Source of the DNA: Bacteroidales bacterium
GTDB lineage: Bacteria; Bacteroidota; Bacteroidia; Bacteroidales; Muribaculaceae
Assembly (NCBI GenBank): GCA_900768685.1
Contig: CAAGDX010000034.1
Span: 124,001 to 188,000, forward strand
Reading direction: 5' to 3'
Length of the DNA stretch: 64,000 nt
Shown: positions 46,152-54,871 of the stretch, piece by piece
Layout of the letters: each line of letters begins with the position of its first letter
Numbering within the stretch: the first letter of the stretch is position 1
The notes under the pieces: model-generated
Told to the model about the DNA's origin: nothing
The model's database searches: none
What the model saw: the letters and a program-made list of their open reading frames with translations, nothing else
Position numbers and translations under genes: made by a program

Positions 46152-46166
46152 TTTCGCATTTTTTTT
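46132..46166 (+). terminator. Terminator formed by the right inverted repeat and its flank
   Basis: TGCGAA (46132-46137) pairs with TTCGCA (46153-46158) and CTCT with AGAG across one T-T mismatch, with a TACAA loop. Eight T follow (46159-46166). It starts about 10 nt after the OFF-oriented promoter. The left repeat lacks the outer arm, so leftward transcription is not stopped. Confidence 0.8.
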
Positions 46167-46233
46167 ATGGCTTTTTTTGTGGGCAAGGTCTATTGATTTT
46201 TGTGTGCAAAGTCTATACGACTTAGCTTTCTGC

Positions 46234-46268
46234 AAAATGAGCAAAATCTATGCGATTTAGCTCATTTT
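46234..46268. repeat. Long palindrome
   Basis: AAAATGAGC / GCTCATTTT with an inner AAATC/GATTT stem and one mismatch. A-rich and T-rich ends make it a possible bidirectional terminator. Confidence 0.5.
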
Positions 46269-46335
46269 GACCAATATATTAGTCACTATCCCCAGGTAGC
46301 GTCAGTGGCTTCGCCACTTCCGCAACCAGGGGTTA

Positions 46336-46436
46336 ATCTTGACGTCATCCCGGTTTGCTTGGCTGGTTCACTCCGTAAGATACCAAGTGCCGAAAGCTCT
46401 TCAAGCTTGCATCTTGACGTCATCCCGGTTTGCTTG
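46336..46436. repeat. 26-bp direct repeat pair
   Basis: Two identical 26-bp copies (46336-46361 and 46411-46436, beginning ATCTTGACGTCATCCCGG) lie 75 bp apart. No function is recognised. Confidence 0.8.
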
Positions 46437-46698
46437 TAAGGTTCATTATCACAACCGAACCCCTCCAGGGTTCGATATATGGAAGAATCCTTTCTATCCC
46501 TACGTTAAGCCTCTCCGAGGCTGAACCCGGCGTTTGACTTGTTGCTTTGCTTCGCAACGTGCACCAAGGCAAGCCTTGACAAGCACTAAGCAACTGCGTC
46601 CGGCTAAAGGGTTCCCACAACCACGCCCCTCCAGGGCGTGTAGCCCTATCGTATCTCCGACACGATAGAGCTTCCGGGTCACTCCGCAGGTTCGTTTG

Positions 46699-46782
46699 GG
46701 AAGCCGCGGCATGCCGCGTCACTACAGGTGGTGAAATCCCTGTCCTCTCCGCTGGTTTGATTGGGGCATGCCGCAGCATAGG
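46699..46782. repeat. Palindromic intergenic repeat, copies 2 and 3
   Basis: GGGAAGCCGCGGCATGCCGC with the 14-bp palindrome 46705-46718 and following ACTAC. A degenerate copy GGGGCATGCCGCAGC is at about 46763-46777. Confidence 0.7.
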
Positions 46783-46999
46783 GGAGAATTAGCCTAATAA
46801 GACCAATTTTGCAGATTTGTTTTGTGGTGATTCAGCACTGCAAGCTAATCTTGCATTATGAATTATGCATTATGCATTAAAAATAAATGCCGCATTACTA
46901 CAGGTGTGTTATCCGGGTTTGCTACGCCTTTCTTTGGCGAATTTTTGGAGAAAATATGGTTTTGTTATAAAAATATTATGTAGAAAGGAAAATTTGTGT

Positions 47000-47007
47000 T
47001 AATTTTG
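47000..47007 (+). promoter_or_regulatory. -7-like box of the beta-helix protein gene
   Basis: TAATTTTG, followed by a leader of about 95 nt. No well-spaced -33 element is visible. Confidence 0.45.
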
Positions 47008-47103
47008 CGAGATTATTAGTGAAATAACTCATTAATTAACTTTTGAAGAACTATTTGAGGCTGTCTGATGTAGAAGCGGCTTTCAAATTAAATCTATTCT
47101 ATT

Positions 47104-50100
47104 ATGAAGACGAGAATAAATCATTTCTTTTTGTTTCTTTTGTGTGTATTGTTTTTTTCACACAGTGATGTTTGTGTCGCTGTTGATTGGACATCAAATA
47201 AGTGGAATAATGGTGTCACTTCAGGTAAAATCGATCGTCGTATCACTGTGAGCAGTAATGAGACGGTAACAATTAAACAAAATATCCATTTTCAAGCACA
47301 AATTACTGTCAAAACCGGATGTACACTCACCATTATAGGCGGTACCGGCTACAACCACCCCGAGACTAATAATAAATATGCTTTATGGAATAAACTGCCT
47401 GATACAGATAATACAAATGCGGTAAATAATAATGATAGTTGCTTCTGCATGTTCTATGTGGAACCCGGTGCAAAGTTAGTTCTTAAAAACATAGACGTGA
47501 ATGGCAATGCTCATAATGATTATGCCAGCGGAATAGCAAACGGCCATTTTACGCAAGCAGACAAGTTTAGGTTTGGTAGTGATGGCAGTACTGAATATCG
47601 ACCACTTATATATGGTGGAATATATAGTTGTGGAGAATTGGAACTTGTAGATTGCCGGATTCATGATTTTAACTGCAAAACAGCAGATACGCCGGAAAAG
47701 CGCAAACAACGCACAAACTATAGTGCCATCACAATCAGCCATGTGCCTTTAAAATCAAGCAGTCAATCAACAAATACCAAAGGCTTGACAACTACAATTA
47801 CGGGTTGCGAAATATTTGATAATATCAGTTATACCGGTTCTGCACTTTTTACACATACTTGCGATAAAGCAGAGTTTAACAGAATAAATATTACAAATTC
47901 TAATATTTATCATAATGTTACCAGGGTACTTCCGGATGCAGCGTGGGGTGATGCGTTTCCAAATAAGTGGGGCGGAGCAATCAGAACGCAGGGAAACAGT
48001 AACGCAGAATTAAATCTGAAAAATGTGAAGATTTATGAAAATCTTGCAAATGGAGAGTGTGCAGGCATATTTTTTAATGCCAAATTGATAACTTTTGATG
48101 GTTGCGAGATATATAAAAATGAATCGCAAATATGTGGCGGCGGACTGAGAATAGAAACAAACTGTGAGTTTAATAATACATTAGGGAAAAAGACGATAGT
48201 TAGAGATAACACTGCCGCAACGTATGGTGGTGGTATTCATTTCTATGGCTATGAAAGTACTGCATATCCTACTACCCAAAACTGGGTCTATAATCTTAAT
48301 GACAACCTTGAGGTGACAGGTAATAAAGCAAAGACCGGAGCGGGAATTGCCTTTGAATTTTCAGAAAAGATGCAAATCGGAGACAATTCCAAAATTACTG
48401 CAAATATCAATGGCGGAATTATAAACGGTAATATCGCTTCTGAGAATGGAGGAGGAATATATGCAAAAAATTCTACAAATCCTGCAAAAAATTATACTAT
48501 TACTATCAATCTTAATGACGGAGATATCGGTGCTTCCGGAGTTCCAAATAAAGCAGTGAATGGTGCCGGAATCTATATTGATGGTATGGCAATATCTTCA
48601 ACAAATGAGTCAGGTTCTACAAATCTGATAGAAGTGGCATATAATGAAGCGTCACAAAATGGCGGTGGCATATATTCAAATAATGGTGACGTGACACTGC
48701 AGGGAAACTTGAAAGTACACAATAACAAAGCGTCAGGAGGGTCATTTCCATGTGGAGGAGGAATATACTGTGGAGGCGGAAAATTGACAGTAAATAATGC
48801 TGATGTGACAGCTAATTCTGCTCAAGACGGAGCCGGAGTTTATGCCAATAATGGTGCGGTATTGAACCTTAAGATAGGGAAAATAAACAGTAATACAGCA
48901 ACCGGTTGGGGGGCAGGAATCCGTGCAGAAGGAAACTCCACGGTAAATTTGGAAAATGGTGAAATCAGTAGCAATACTTGCAATTGGAAGGCTGGAGGTG
49001 TTTATTTGGCAAATTCCACAATGAATATCACAGGTAGTGCTATAATATCTTTAAATAAGTCTCTAAATCAAGATGGAGCCGGCGTATATGCCCAAAACTC
49101 TGAATTTACTATGAATAATGGTACAATATCCGGGAACGAAGCAGCAAATAGCGGAGCCGGAATATTTGCACAAAATTCCACGGTTACGGTGAATAATGGT
49201 ACAATATCCGGGAACACTGCCAATATAAGTGGTGGCGGCATATACTTTGTGCTAACCGAGGCGGTTGAGAAAACGCTTAAGTTTGGTGGTGGTGAAATAA
49301 AAAACAATCATGCTACAACCGGTTCCGGTGGCGGCGTTTATATCAGCGGATTTCTCAGTGGTGGCGTTGTGACTCCTGCGAACTTTATAATGAATGCAGG
49401 TACGGTCTCTGGCAACGAAGCTCCGCGAGTGGCTACTGATGAAGAACTTACCAATGATTATTCTGCTGCGGTGAAACTCGGAGCAGGAGGTGGCATTTAT
49501 ATCCAAGAAGGACATGCAACGCTTGGAGTTGCAGATAGCAGTGAAAAATGCGAAATCAGTGGCAATACATGCGGACAGTATGGTGGCGGCATATATATGA
49601 CGAGCTCAGTAGGAACAGGCACTTTTTCATCTACTCTCACTATGAATAATGGTGTAGTGGACAGTAATACAGCAGGAAAGCGTGGCGGAGGTATCTATAT
49701 GAAACAGTCCGTACTGACGATGAACGGCGGAAACGTGACGCGTAATACTGCAACCACAGGTCATGCCGGAGGTATTGACCTTAACAATACCGTATTTACC
49801 ATGACGGGCGGAAATGTAAGCTGGAATAAAGCTGCAAAACGCGGTGGTGGTATTTATTACAATAACGTGGCTGACACCGGCTTAGGAGATGATTGGAAAG
49901 ACCGAGATTTCATATTCTCCGGTGGTACTATCTCTCACAATAGTGCAGGAGTGGATTATACAAACAATCCCGGTGAATACGATGCCGCCAAAGAGGGTGA
50001 ATACGGTGGCGGAGTGTGTATTTATACGGGAGCAAACGGTGATACGAATGGTTCAAAATTAGAGCTCTCCGGTGGAACAATAGAATATAACTATGCAGCA

Positions 50101-51132
50101 AATGGCGGTGGTGTGTATTACAATGGTTGGGGTTGCACTACGCTGACGATTGAAAATACAAATATTGAGAATAACACGTCTTTTATAGGCGGCGGACTGT
50201 TGGCATACCATGGTGCAATAACGTACACGAGCGGTCGTATCCGCTTCAATAAGGCGAAATTGAGACCGGGACAAACGGAAAATCTTACAGGTTTCACTAT
50301 GAACCATATAAATCACTGTACCTGGGATGGATCTGATGATAAAGTGAAGACTGATTTGAGCGGACTTGGCGGCGGCATTTTCGGAAATAGCGTTAATTTG
50401 ACAATAAGTGGTAAGACTTTCGGACTTTATTCCAATCTTGCAGATGTAGCTGCAGACGACCTCCTGATGAATGGCGGTGTAGATGATTTTTCTTCTACTA
50501 TCAATTTGCCGAAAATCTCTGATATGACTATTGACGGCTTTGATGTGCCGATAGCATCATTGTTTTGGGCACAAGACTATATAAAAGGTGATACCGGATA
50601 TGGGAATAGACCGGTGGAATACACAAACAATGTGTCTGTAGATCGTTTCCGCACAAAACTGTATAATATTGCTACCGATATAGGATATATAGAAAGTGGA
50701 AAGACAAATAATTATTATCGAGACTATATATGTGCAACTCTGGGATATAAACTTTTGGAAGTGACGTTGAATAAAAGCGGACTTAAGCCGGGTGAAAGTG
50801 CTATCATCAATCTTTACCGCAAAAATGATGTTCAGCAGTCGGATAAACCGCAGTATCAGGTTGTGTTAACGGGAAATGCGGAGGGTACCACGGTGTCAAG
50901 GAAGGTATATCTTCAGCCGGGTGCATGGACAGTGCTGGAGAGTGACTGGAGTTGGGCATATAATGCATCTGTAGCGGAAAATACTCCGGATGCTGCAACA
51001 GTGCTCGGTCGCCCTGCAATAATCCGCACTCTGATTGATGACAAATCAAACCGCGTATTCTCTTTCGTGAATGCTCCTAAAGAGAACACTCCTCCTCATG
51101 CAGAGGACTTGAAGCCTAATGAAATACATTAG
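47104..51132 (+). CDS. Large secreted beta-helix surface protein (GGGIY repeats)
   Basis: A 1342-residue protein with a signal peptide (hydrophobic at about residues 8-26). From about residue 40 to 1130 it is built of degenerate repeats of the type NGGGIY / GxISGNxA, as in right-handed beta-helix and polymorphic outer-membrane proteins. The C-terminal ~170 residues form a different beta domain (EVTLNKSGLKPGESAIINL, AGxWTVLESDWSWAY) resembling Cna-B/prealbumin-like modules, ending FSFVNAPKENTPPHAED. No type IX sorting tail or membrane anchor is evident. An adhesin or surface-layer role is likely but unproven. Confidence 0.8.
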   Translation: MKTRINHFFLFLLCVLFFSHSDVCVAVDWTSNKWNNGVTSGKIDRRITVSSNETVTIKQNIHFQAQITVKTGCTLTIIGGTGYNHPETNNKYALWNKLPDTDNTNAVNNNDSCFCMFYVEPGAKLVLKNIDVNGNAHNDYASGIANGHFTQADKFRFGSDGSTEYRPLIYGGIYSCGELELVDCRIHDFNCKTADTPEKRKQRTNYSAITISHVPLKSSSQSTNTKGLTTTITGCEIFDNISYTGSALFTHTCDKAEFNRINITNSNIYHNVTRVLPDAAWGDAFPNKWGGAIRTQGNSNAELNLKNVKIYENLANGECAGIFFNAKLITFDGCEIYKNESQICGGGLRIETNCEFNNTLGKKTIVRDNTAATYGGGIHFYGYESTAYPTTQNWVYNLNDNLEVTGNKAKTGAGIAFEFSEKMQIGDNSKITANINGGIINGNIASENGGGIYAKNSTNPAKNYTITINLNDGDIGASGVPNKAVNGAGIYIDGMAISSTNESGSTNLIEVAYNEASQNGGGIYSNNGDVTLQGNLKVHNNKASGGSFPCGGGIYCGGGKLTVNNADVTANSAQDGAGVYANNGAVLNLKIGKINSNTATGWGAGIRAEGNSTVNLENGEISSNTCNWKAGGVYLANSTMNITGSAIISLNKSLNQDGAGVYAQNSEFTMNNGTISGNEAANSGAGIFAQNSTVTVNNGTISGNTANISGGGIYFVLTEAVEKTLKFGGGEIKNNHATTGSGGGVYISGFLSGGVVTPANFIMNAGTVSGNEAPRVATDEELTNDYSAAVKLGAGGGIYIQEGHATLGVADSSEKCEISGNTCGQYGGGIYMTSSVGTGTFSSTLTMNNGVVDSNTAGKRGGGIYMKQSVLTMNGGNVTRNTATTGHAGGIDLNNTVFTMTGGNVSWNKAAKRGGGIYYNNVADTGLGDDWKDRDFIFSGGTISHNSAGVDYTNNPGEYDAAKEGEYGGGVCIYTGANGDTNGSKLELSGGTIEYNYAANGGGVYYNGWGCTTLTIENTNIENNTSFIGGGLLAYHGAITYTSGRIRFNKAKLRPGQTENLTGFTMNHINHCTWDGSDDKVKTDLSGLGGGIFGNSVNLTISGKTFGLYSNLADVAADDLLMNGGVDDFSSTINLPKISDMTIDGFDVPIASLFWAQDYIKGDTGYGNRPVEYTNNVSVDRFRTKLYNIATDIGYIESGKTNNYYRDYICATLGYKLLEVTLNKSGLKPGESAIINLYRKNDVQQSDKPQYQVVLTGNAEGTTVSRKVYLQPGAWTVLESDWSWAYNASVAENTPDAATVLGRPAIIRTLIDDKSNRVFSFVNAPKENTPPHAEDLKPNEIH

Positions 51133-51156
51133 GGTTCAATGGGTGTGATGGGAAAA

Positions 51157-51228
51157 ATGGGATGCCCGGGAGTGATGGGACTCTTGGGCATGATGGGATG
51201 CCCGGGAATGATGGGAAAATTATCCCAT
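51157..51228. repeat. 24-bp direct repeats and a weak hairpin
   Basis: Near-identical 24-bp units at 51157-51180 and 51193-51216 (ATGGGATGCCCGGGARTGAT core), then ATGGGA/TCCCAT (51211-51228) followed by TTT. The hairpin may be a terminator for the beta-helix gene. A related GTGATGGGA-rich stretch is at 53545-53590. Confidence 0.6.
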
Positions 51229-51256
51229 TTTCTCCAATATCCCATCATCTCTAAGA

Positions 51257-52585
51257 TTATTTTGCGGTGAATTTGTAAATTTCTGTGGTGTAGGGTGCTA
51301 CGCGGAAAAGGTTTGAGGTTTTGATGCCGGGAATCCAGACAATTTCGCCGTTACGGGTGAGGATTCGGATTTTTTCTTTTTCCGTGAGGGAGAGCTTGCA
51401 GTTTGTGAAGATGTCGCTGAGTTTTTTGGATTTGCCGTTCAGTCCGAAAGGTTTCATTTTGTCGCCGGGCTGCCAGGGGCGGAGTTCCCAAACGGGATTG
51501 CCCTCAAAAATGGCGGCATCAAAAAATGCGATGTTCGGGTCGTTGCACGGCACAAAATTCGTCACTTTTTCAATGGTGAAAAACGGATTTTCCGCAGTTT
51601 CAGAGAAGTCAAGGCGGACTGCTACGGCTTTCTCCGTGGAAATAGGACTTATTTGCAAAGTGCCGCGACTTGTAACAGCCTTATATTCATGGGAATAAAA
51701 CTCTTTGCCGGAAAAGCCGCGAGAAGCGAAAATATCGTCGGTAGTGCTGCGATTAAAGCCTAATGGCGAGAGCAGATGGTAAAGCAGAGCGGCAGGGTAT
51801 GCCGTAGCATTTTCCAGTGCGTCAAATTTCAGTTCGGAATTGCTTAAAATGTGTGATTTCAAACTGTTAATCATGTCGCTGAAGAGCATTTTGTCCTCGC
51901 TGAGACATTCTGCGGAGTGTGAAAGATTTTTACGAGCCTCCGGGAAAAATGCCTCTATAGCAGGTAGAATCTCGTTGCGGATAGCGTTTCGCTGCACATC
52001 GGAAACGAGGTTGGAACTGTCTGTGACATAGTCAAGTTCATGCCTTTGGAGGTATTCCGTGATTTCTTTTTTGCTGAAGCGGAGCAGCGGACTTACTCGC
52101 TTGGTATTTTTGGCTGAAATACCTGCCGCCCCGGCTATACCCGTGCCACGCAGCAAGTTAAGGAGCATTGTTTCCACGTTGTCTTCGCGGTGATGACCTG
52201 TGGCTAAAGCCTGAGCGGAATATTTTTCTCTGAGCACATCAAACCATTCGTAACGCAGTGAGCGACAAGCCATTTCGAGTGATTCTCCTGTCTCTGCCAT
52301 GCGTTTAGGCACGTTAAAATCCGTTTTTTCAAGTGTTACAGCGAGTTTTGAACAAATAGCCTCCACATGACGCTCATCGCGACAACTTTCTTCACCGCGG
52401 AGGTGAAAATTGCAGTGTGCGGCAATGCAATTATATCCGAGCGACTTCAGTACTGCCAGGAGTGCCACGGAATCCGCCCCGCCGCTGATGGCTACAATCA
52501 CGTTTGAGCCGTCGGCTTTCAGCAAGTCTGCTTCACGGATGAAATTTGCCGTTTTCTGTTCAAAAATGTCCATGTTTTCAATCAC
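51257..52585 (-). CDS. tilS: tRNA(Ile)-lysidine synthetase
   Basis: Adds lysine to C34 of tRNA-Ile(CAU) so that it reads AUA. This 442-residue PP-loop ATPase has SGGADSVAL (about 35-43) and the downstream ATGHHREDNVETMLLNLLRGTG motif. The C-terminal domain ends with the tRNA-binding region (RPWQPGDKMKPFG). The start codon overlaps the CDF gene stop by 4 nt. A start four codons later is also possible. Confidence 0.95.
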   Translation of the reverse strand: MIENMDIFEQKTANFIREADLLKADGSNVIVAISGGADSVALLAVLKSLGYNCIAAHCNFHLRGEESCRDERHVEAICSKLAVTLEKTDFNVPKRMAETGESLEMACRSLRYEWFDVLREKYSAQALATGHHREDNVETMLLNLLRGTGIAGAAGISAKNTKRVSPLLRFSKKEITEYLQRHELDYVTDSSNLVSDVQRNAIRNEILPAIEAFFPEARKNLSHSAECLSEDKMLFSDMINSLKSHILSNSELKFDALENATAYPAALLYHLLSPLGFNRSTTDDIFASRGFSGKEFYSHEYKAVTSRGTLQISPISTEKAVAVRLDFSETAENPFFTIEKVTNFVPCNDPNIAFFDAAIFEGNPVWELRPWQPGDKMKPFGLNGKSKKLSDIFTNCKLSLTEKEKIRILTRNGEIVWIPGIKTSNLFRVAPYTTEIYKFTAK

Positions 52586-53484
52586 TTATGCTTTTTCACA
52601 GGTTCCATGTGAATATTCACGTATGTTTCATTGCCGTATTTTTCACGCAGTCGGCGTTCAATGGCAGTTGCAGTGTCGTGAGCCTCATAGAGCAGAGTGT
52701 TTCCGTCCATACGGATGTGTACGTTTATGGCGTATTTGTTGCCGATGCGACGAGTACGCAGGTGGTGCGGCTCGCTCACTTTGTCAAAAGAGAGGATTAT
52801 TTTCACAATCTCGTCCTCGATTTCAGGTGGCAGCGAACGTTCCAGCAAGTCGTCAACGCCATTTTTTGTAAGCACGTATGCCACCTTTATAATAAAGAAG
52901 CTCACCACGATGGCGGCTATAGGGTCCAGAACGCTCCATTTTTCACCGAGCACGATAGCACCGCCGATGCCGATTGCTGTGCCGATAGACGAGAGTGCAT
53001 CACTGCGGTGATGCCAGGCGTTTGCTATAACAGCCGGTGAATCAAGGGTTTTACCTTTTATTACGGAGTACTGATACAGCACTTCTTTCACGGCTATGGA
53101 GAAGAGGGCAGCCACCAGGGCGAGTATTCCCGGTGAAGGTAAAACTTCGCCGTTTATCACACGGATAACGTCTTTTGCGCCGTTGTATAGGATACCGAAA
53201 CCAATGAGAAACAGCATGATACCGATAACCACAGTGGCGAGTGTTTCATATTTGCCGTGTCCGAATTTGTGTTCTTTGTCTTCCGGTTTGGAAGAAATTT
53301 TCACGAACAGCAGCACTATGATATCTGTCACGAAGTCGGACAGTGAGTGTACAGCGTCTGCAAGCATGGCGGCACTGTTTCCGAGAAAGCCTGCCATGAA
53401 CTTGAAAACGAGTAGCACCACGTTGGCAAAGCTGCCTATGAGTGTCACCTTGTATATACCTCTTTCGCGTTCTTGATTTGTCAT
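52582..53484 (-). CDS. Cation diffusion facilitator transporter
   Basis: A 300-residue inner-membrane metal/proton antiporter of the CDF family. It has six TM segments, the metal site AMLADAVHSLSDFVTD in TM2 (HxxxD), AWHHRSDALSS in TM5, and a C-terminal cytoplasmic ferredoxin-like domain (EPHHLRTRRIG, HIRMDG). Zinc, iron or manganese export is likely, and the exact metal is not readable. It is first of a two-gene unit with tilS. Confidence 0.92.
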   Translation of the reverse strand: MTNQERERGIYKVTLIGSFANVVLLVFKFMAGFLGNSAAMLADAVHSLSDFVTDIIVLLFVKISSKPEDKEHKFGHGKYETLATVVIGIMLFLIGFGILYNGAKDVIRVINGEVLPSPGILALVAALFSIAVKEVLYQYSVIKGKTLDSPAVIANAWHHRSDALSSIGTAIGIGGAIVLGEKWSVLDPIAAIVVSFFIIKVAYVLTKNGVDDLLERSLPPEIEDEIVKIILSFDKVSEPHHLRTRRIGNKYAINVHIRMDGNTLLYEAHDTATAIERRLREKYGNETYVNIHMEPVKKHK

Positions 53485-53590
53485 TTTTGGGGTTTTTGAT
53501 AAATGAGCCGTAAAGTTACAAATAATATTTCAGATTTCATAGTGGTGGGAGTGATGCGAGTGATGGGAGTGGTGGGAATGATGGGACTGT

Positions 53591-53615
53591 AGTGCCGCGG
53601 CATGCCGCGGCTCTA
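53591..53615. repeat. Palindromic intergenic repeat, copy 4
   Basis: The perfect 18-bp palindrome GCCGCGGCATGCCGCGGC (53594-53611), preceded by GTAGT, is the reverse orientation of the copies at 44841 and 46699. Confidence 0.8.
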
Positions 53616-53732
53616 AACTTTGGCTCACCAAAAAATTGCTTTTTCAATCACTTTTGCTAATTATGCACTTGCTGTTGGACTCTACAAAGAGAATATCATC
53701 ACATTTTCTGAATAAAAAATATTGAGTAAAGT

Positions 53733-53763
53733 TTTGTTATCTCGCAATAAATGCGTAAATTTG
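53733..53763 (+). promoter_or_regulatory. rpmE2 promoter
   Basis: TTTG (53733-53736), 19-bp spacer, TAAATTTG (53756-53763): full consensus. Confidence 0.75.
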
Positions 53764-53834
53764 CAAGCCATTACGACAGACGCGTCCTACCAACGCAGAG
53801 TTAACTAATTGAAAAATAATAAGATATATATAAA

Positions 53835-54089
53835 ATGAAAAAAGACATTCATCCTTCAAACTATCGCGAAGTAGTATTCAAAGACATGTCAAATGAAGAA
53901 ATCTTCATCACACGCTCTACTGTCGCTGCAAAAGAAACCATCGAAGTTGATGGCGTTACTTATCCGTTAGTAAAGCTCGAAATCACCAGCTCTTCTCACC
54001 CGTTCTACACAGGTAAGCAGAAATTGGTTGACACTGCAGGTCGCGTTGATAAGTTCATGAGCCGTTACGGTGACCGCCGCAAAAAATAA
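53835..54089 (+). CDS. rpmE2: 50S ribosomal protein L31, type B
   Basis: An 84-residue ribosomal protein. It has the type B sequence (KKDIHPSNYREVVFKDMSN, SSSHPFYTGKQKLVDTAGRVDKF) and lacks the CxxC zinc motif of the zinc-binding L31 type. It is monocistronic, with its own promoter and terminator. Confidence 0.97.
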   Translation: MKKDIHPSNYREVVFKDMSNEEIFITRSTVAAKETIEVDGVTYPLVKLEITSSSHPFYTGKQKLVDTAGRVDKFMSRYGDRRKK

Positions 54090-54115
54090 TTTCGACTCAG
54101 TCCAAAATATCGCAT

Positions 54116-54153
54116 AAAAAAAGGAGAACATTCAGGTGTTCTCCTTTTTTTAT
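54116..54153 (+). terminator. rpmE2 terminator
   Basis: A 15-bp stem AAAAAAAGGAGAACA/TGTTCTCCTTTTTTT around TTCAGG, ending in a T-run. It can act on both strands. Confidence 0.9.
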
Positions 54154-54161
54154 ATGGTGAA

Positions 54162-54215
54162 GTCAGACAGGTCGGATCGGTCAGACGGGTCAGACAAGTC
54201 AGACAAGTCAGACAG
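54162..54215. repeat. Tandem 9-bp repeat
   Basis: Six tandem copies of GTCAGACAR (one degenerate) between the rpmE2 terminator and the bioD end. It is non-coding. Confidence 0.85.
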
Positions 54216-54232
54216 AGCCGGACTGGTGGGGA

Positions 54233-54871
54233 TTACTTCATCTTAGGCACAAAAAGCAATTCGGTTTCCGGGAAATGCTTTCCGAGGTACTGTTTTACGT
54301 AGCGTTTGGTGTCGGCGGAGATAGTGGCGTCTGCGTCGAGGTGAGTGCTGTATAAAACGTATTTCACGGTGATATTGCGGCTCTTAAGTGCCTCAAGAGA
54401 AAGGATGGTGTGATTTATAGAGCCGAGTTTTGAGTTTGTGACTAATGCCACAGGGAGTTTGCGACTTGAAATATAGTCTATTGTGAGGAAATCGTCGGTG
54501 ATTGGCACCATAAGTCCTCCCGCACCCTCAATCAACACGTTGTCGTAGCGAGAAGCGAGTATTTCCGTACTTTTATCCACGATTGTGAGGTCTATTTCTT
54601 TACCGTCAAGTTCCGCGGCGAGTTGTGCGGAAGCAGGGTAGGAGAAAATTATCGGTGCAGTGGTGTGGTCCAGGTCTTCCGGCAGAGGAGATATACCCAT
54701 AAGTTCACGGTGGCGAGTGATGTCCTCGGAAAAATCGTGATTGCCTGTTTGTATAAATTTCTGTGTAACAACAGTTTGCCCGGTTGCTATAAACCGCTTT
54801 GCGAGCCAAGCCGTAGCGTAGGTTTTACCTGCGTCGGTGTCAATTCCGGAGATGAAAAGTATATTGCTCAT
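54233..54871 (-). CDS. bioD: Dethiobiotin synthetase
   Basis: ATP-dependent carboxylation/ring closure of DAPA to dethiobiotin. A 212-residue P-loop protein with GIDTDAGKTYATAWL (Walker A variant) and IEGAGGLMVPI (Walker B-like). It is last of bioA-bioF-bioGC-bioD; its start overlaps the bioGC stop by 4 nt. Confidence 0.95.
   Translation of the reverse strand: MSNILFISGIDTDAGKTYATAWLAKRFIATGQTVVTQKFIQTGNHDFSEDITRHRELMGISPLPEDLDHTTAPIIFSYPASAQLAAELDGKEIDLTIVDKSTEILASRYDNVLIEGAGGLMVPITDDFLTIDYISSRKLPVALVTNSKLGSINHTILSLEALKSRNITVKYVLYSTHLDADATISADTKRYVKQYLGKHFPETELLFVPKMK

Larger units (their letters stand above)
45749..47103. other. Gene-free capsule switch and repeat region
   Basis: About 1.35 kb without a credible gene. 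From left to right it holds a structured leader (hairpins 45838-45869 and 45884-45901), an invertible promoter (45918-46151), a terminator (46132-46166), near-repeats of GCAAARTCTAT at about 46183/46206/46241, a 26-bp direct repeat, a stretch of short palindromes (46440-46700), palindromic repeat copies 2 and 3, and a promoter-like box at 47000. Confidence 0.8.
53485..53834. other. Gene-free region with repeats and the rpmE2 promoter
   Basis: Holds a GTGATGGGA-type simple repeat (about 53545-53590), palindromic repeat copy 4, and the rpmE2 promoter. No credible open frame. Confidence 0.6.

Noticed and set aside
46063..46260. 65-codon open frame starting inside the invertible segment
   Set aside because: It crosses the right inverted repeat and the terminator, so it would be broken by inversion. 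No ribosome-binding site or family.
46420..46779. 119-codon open frame in the repeat-rich intergenic region
   Set aside because: Made of palindromic repeat sequence; no plausible start region.
54162..54215. CRISPR array
   Set aside because: Units are 9 bp with no spacers. No cas genes in the window.
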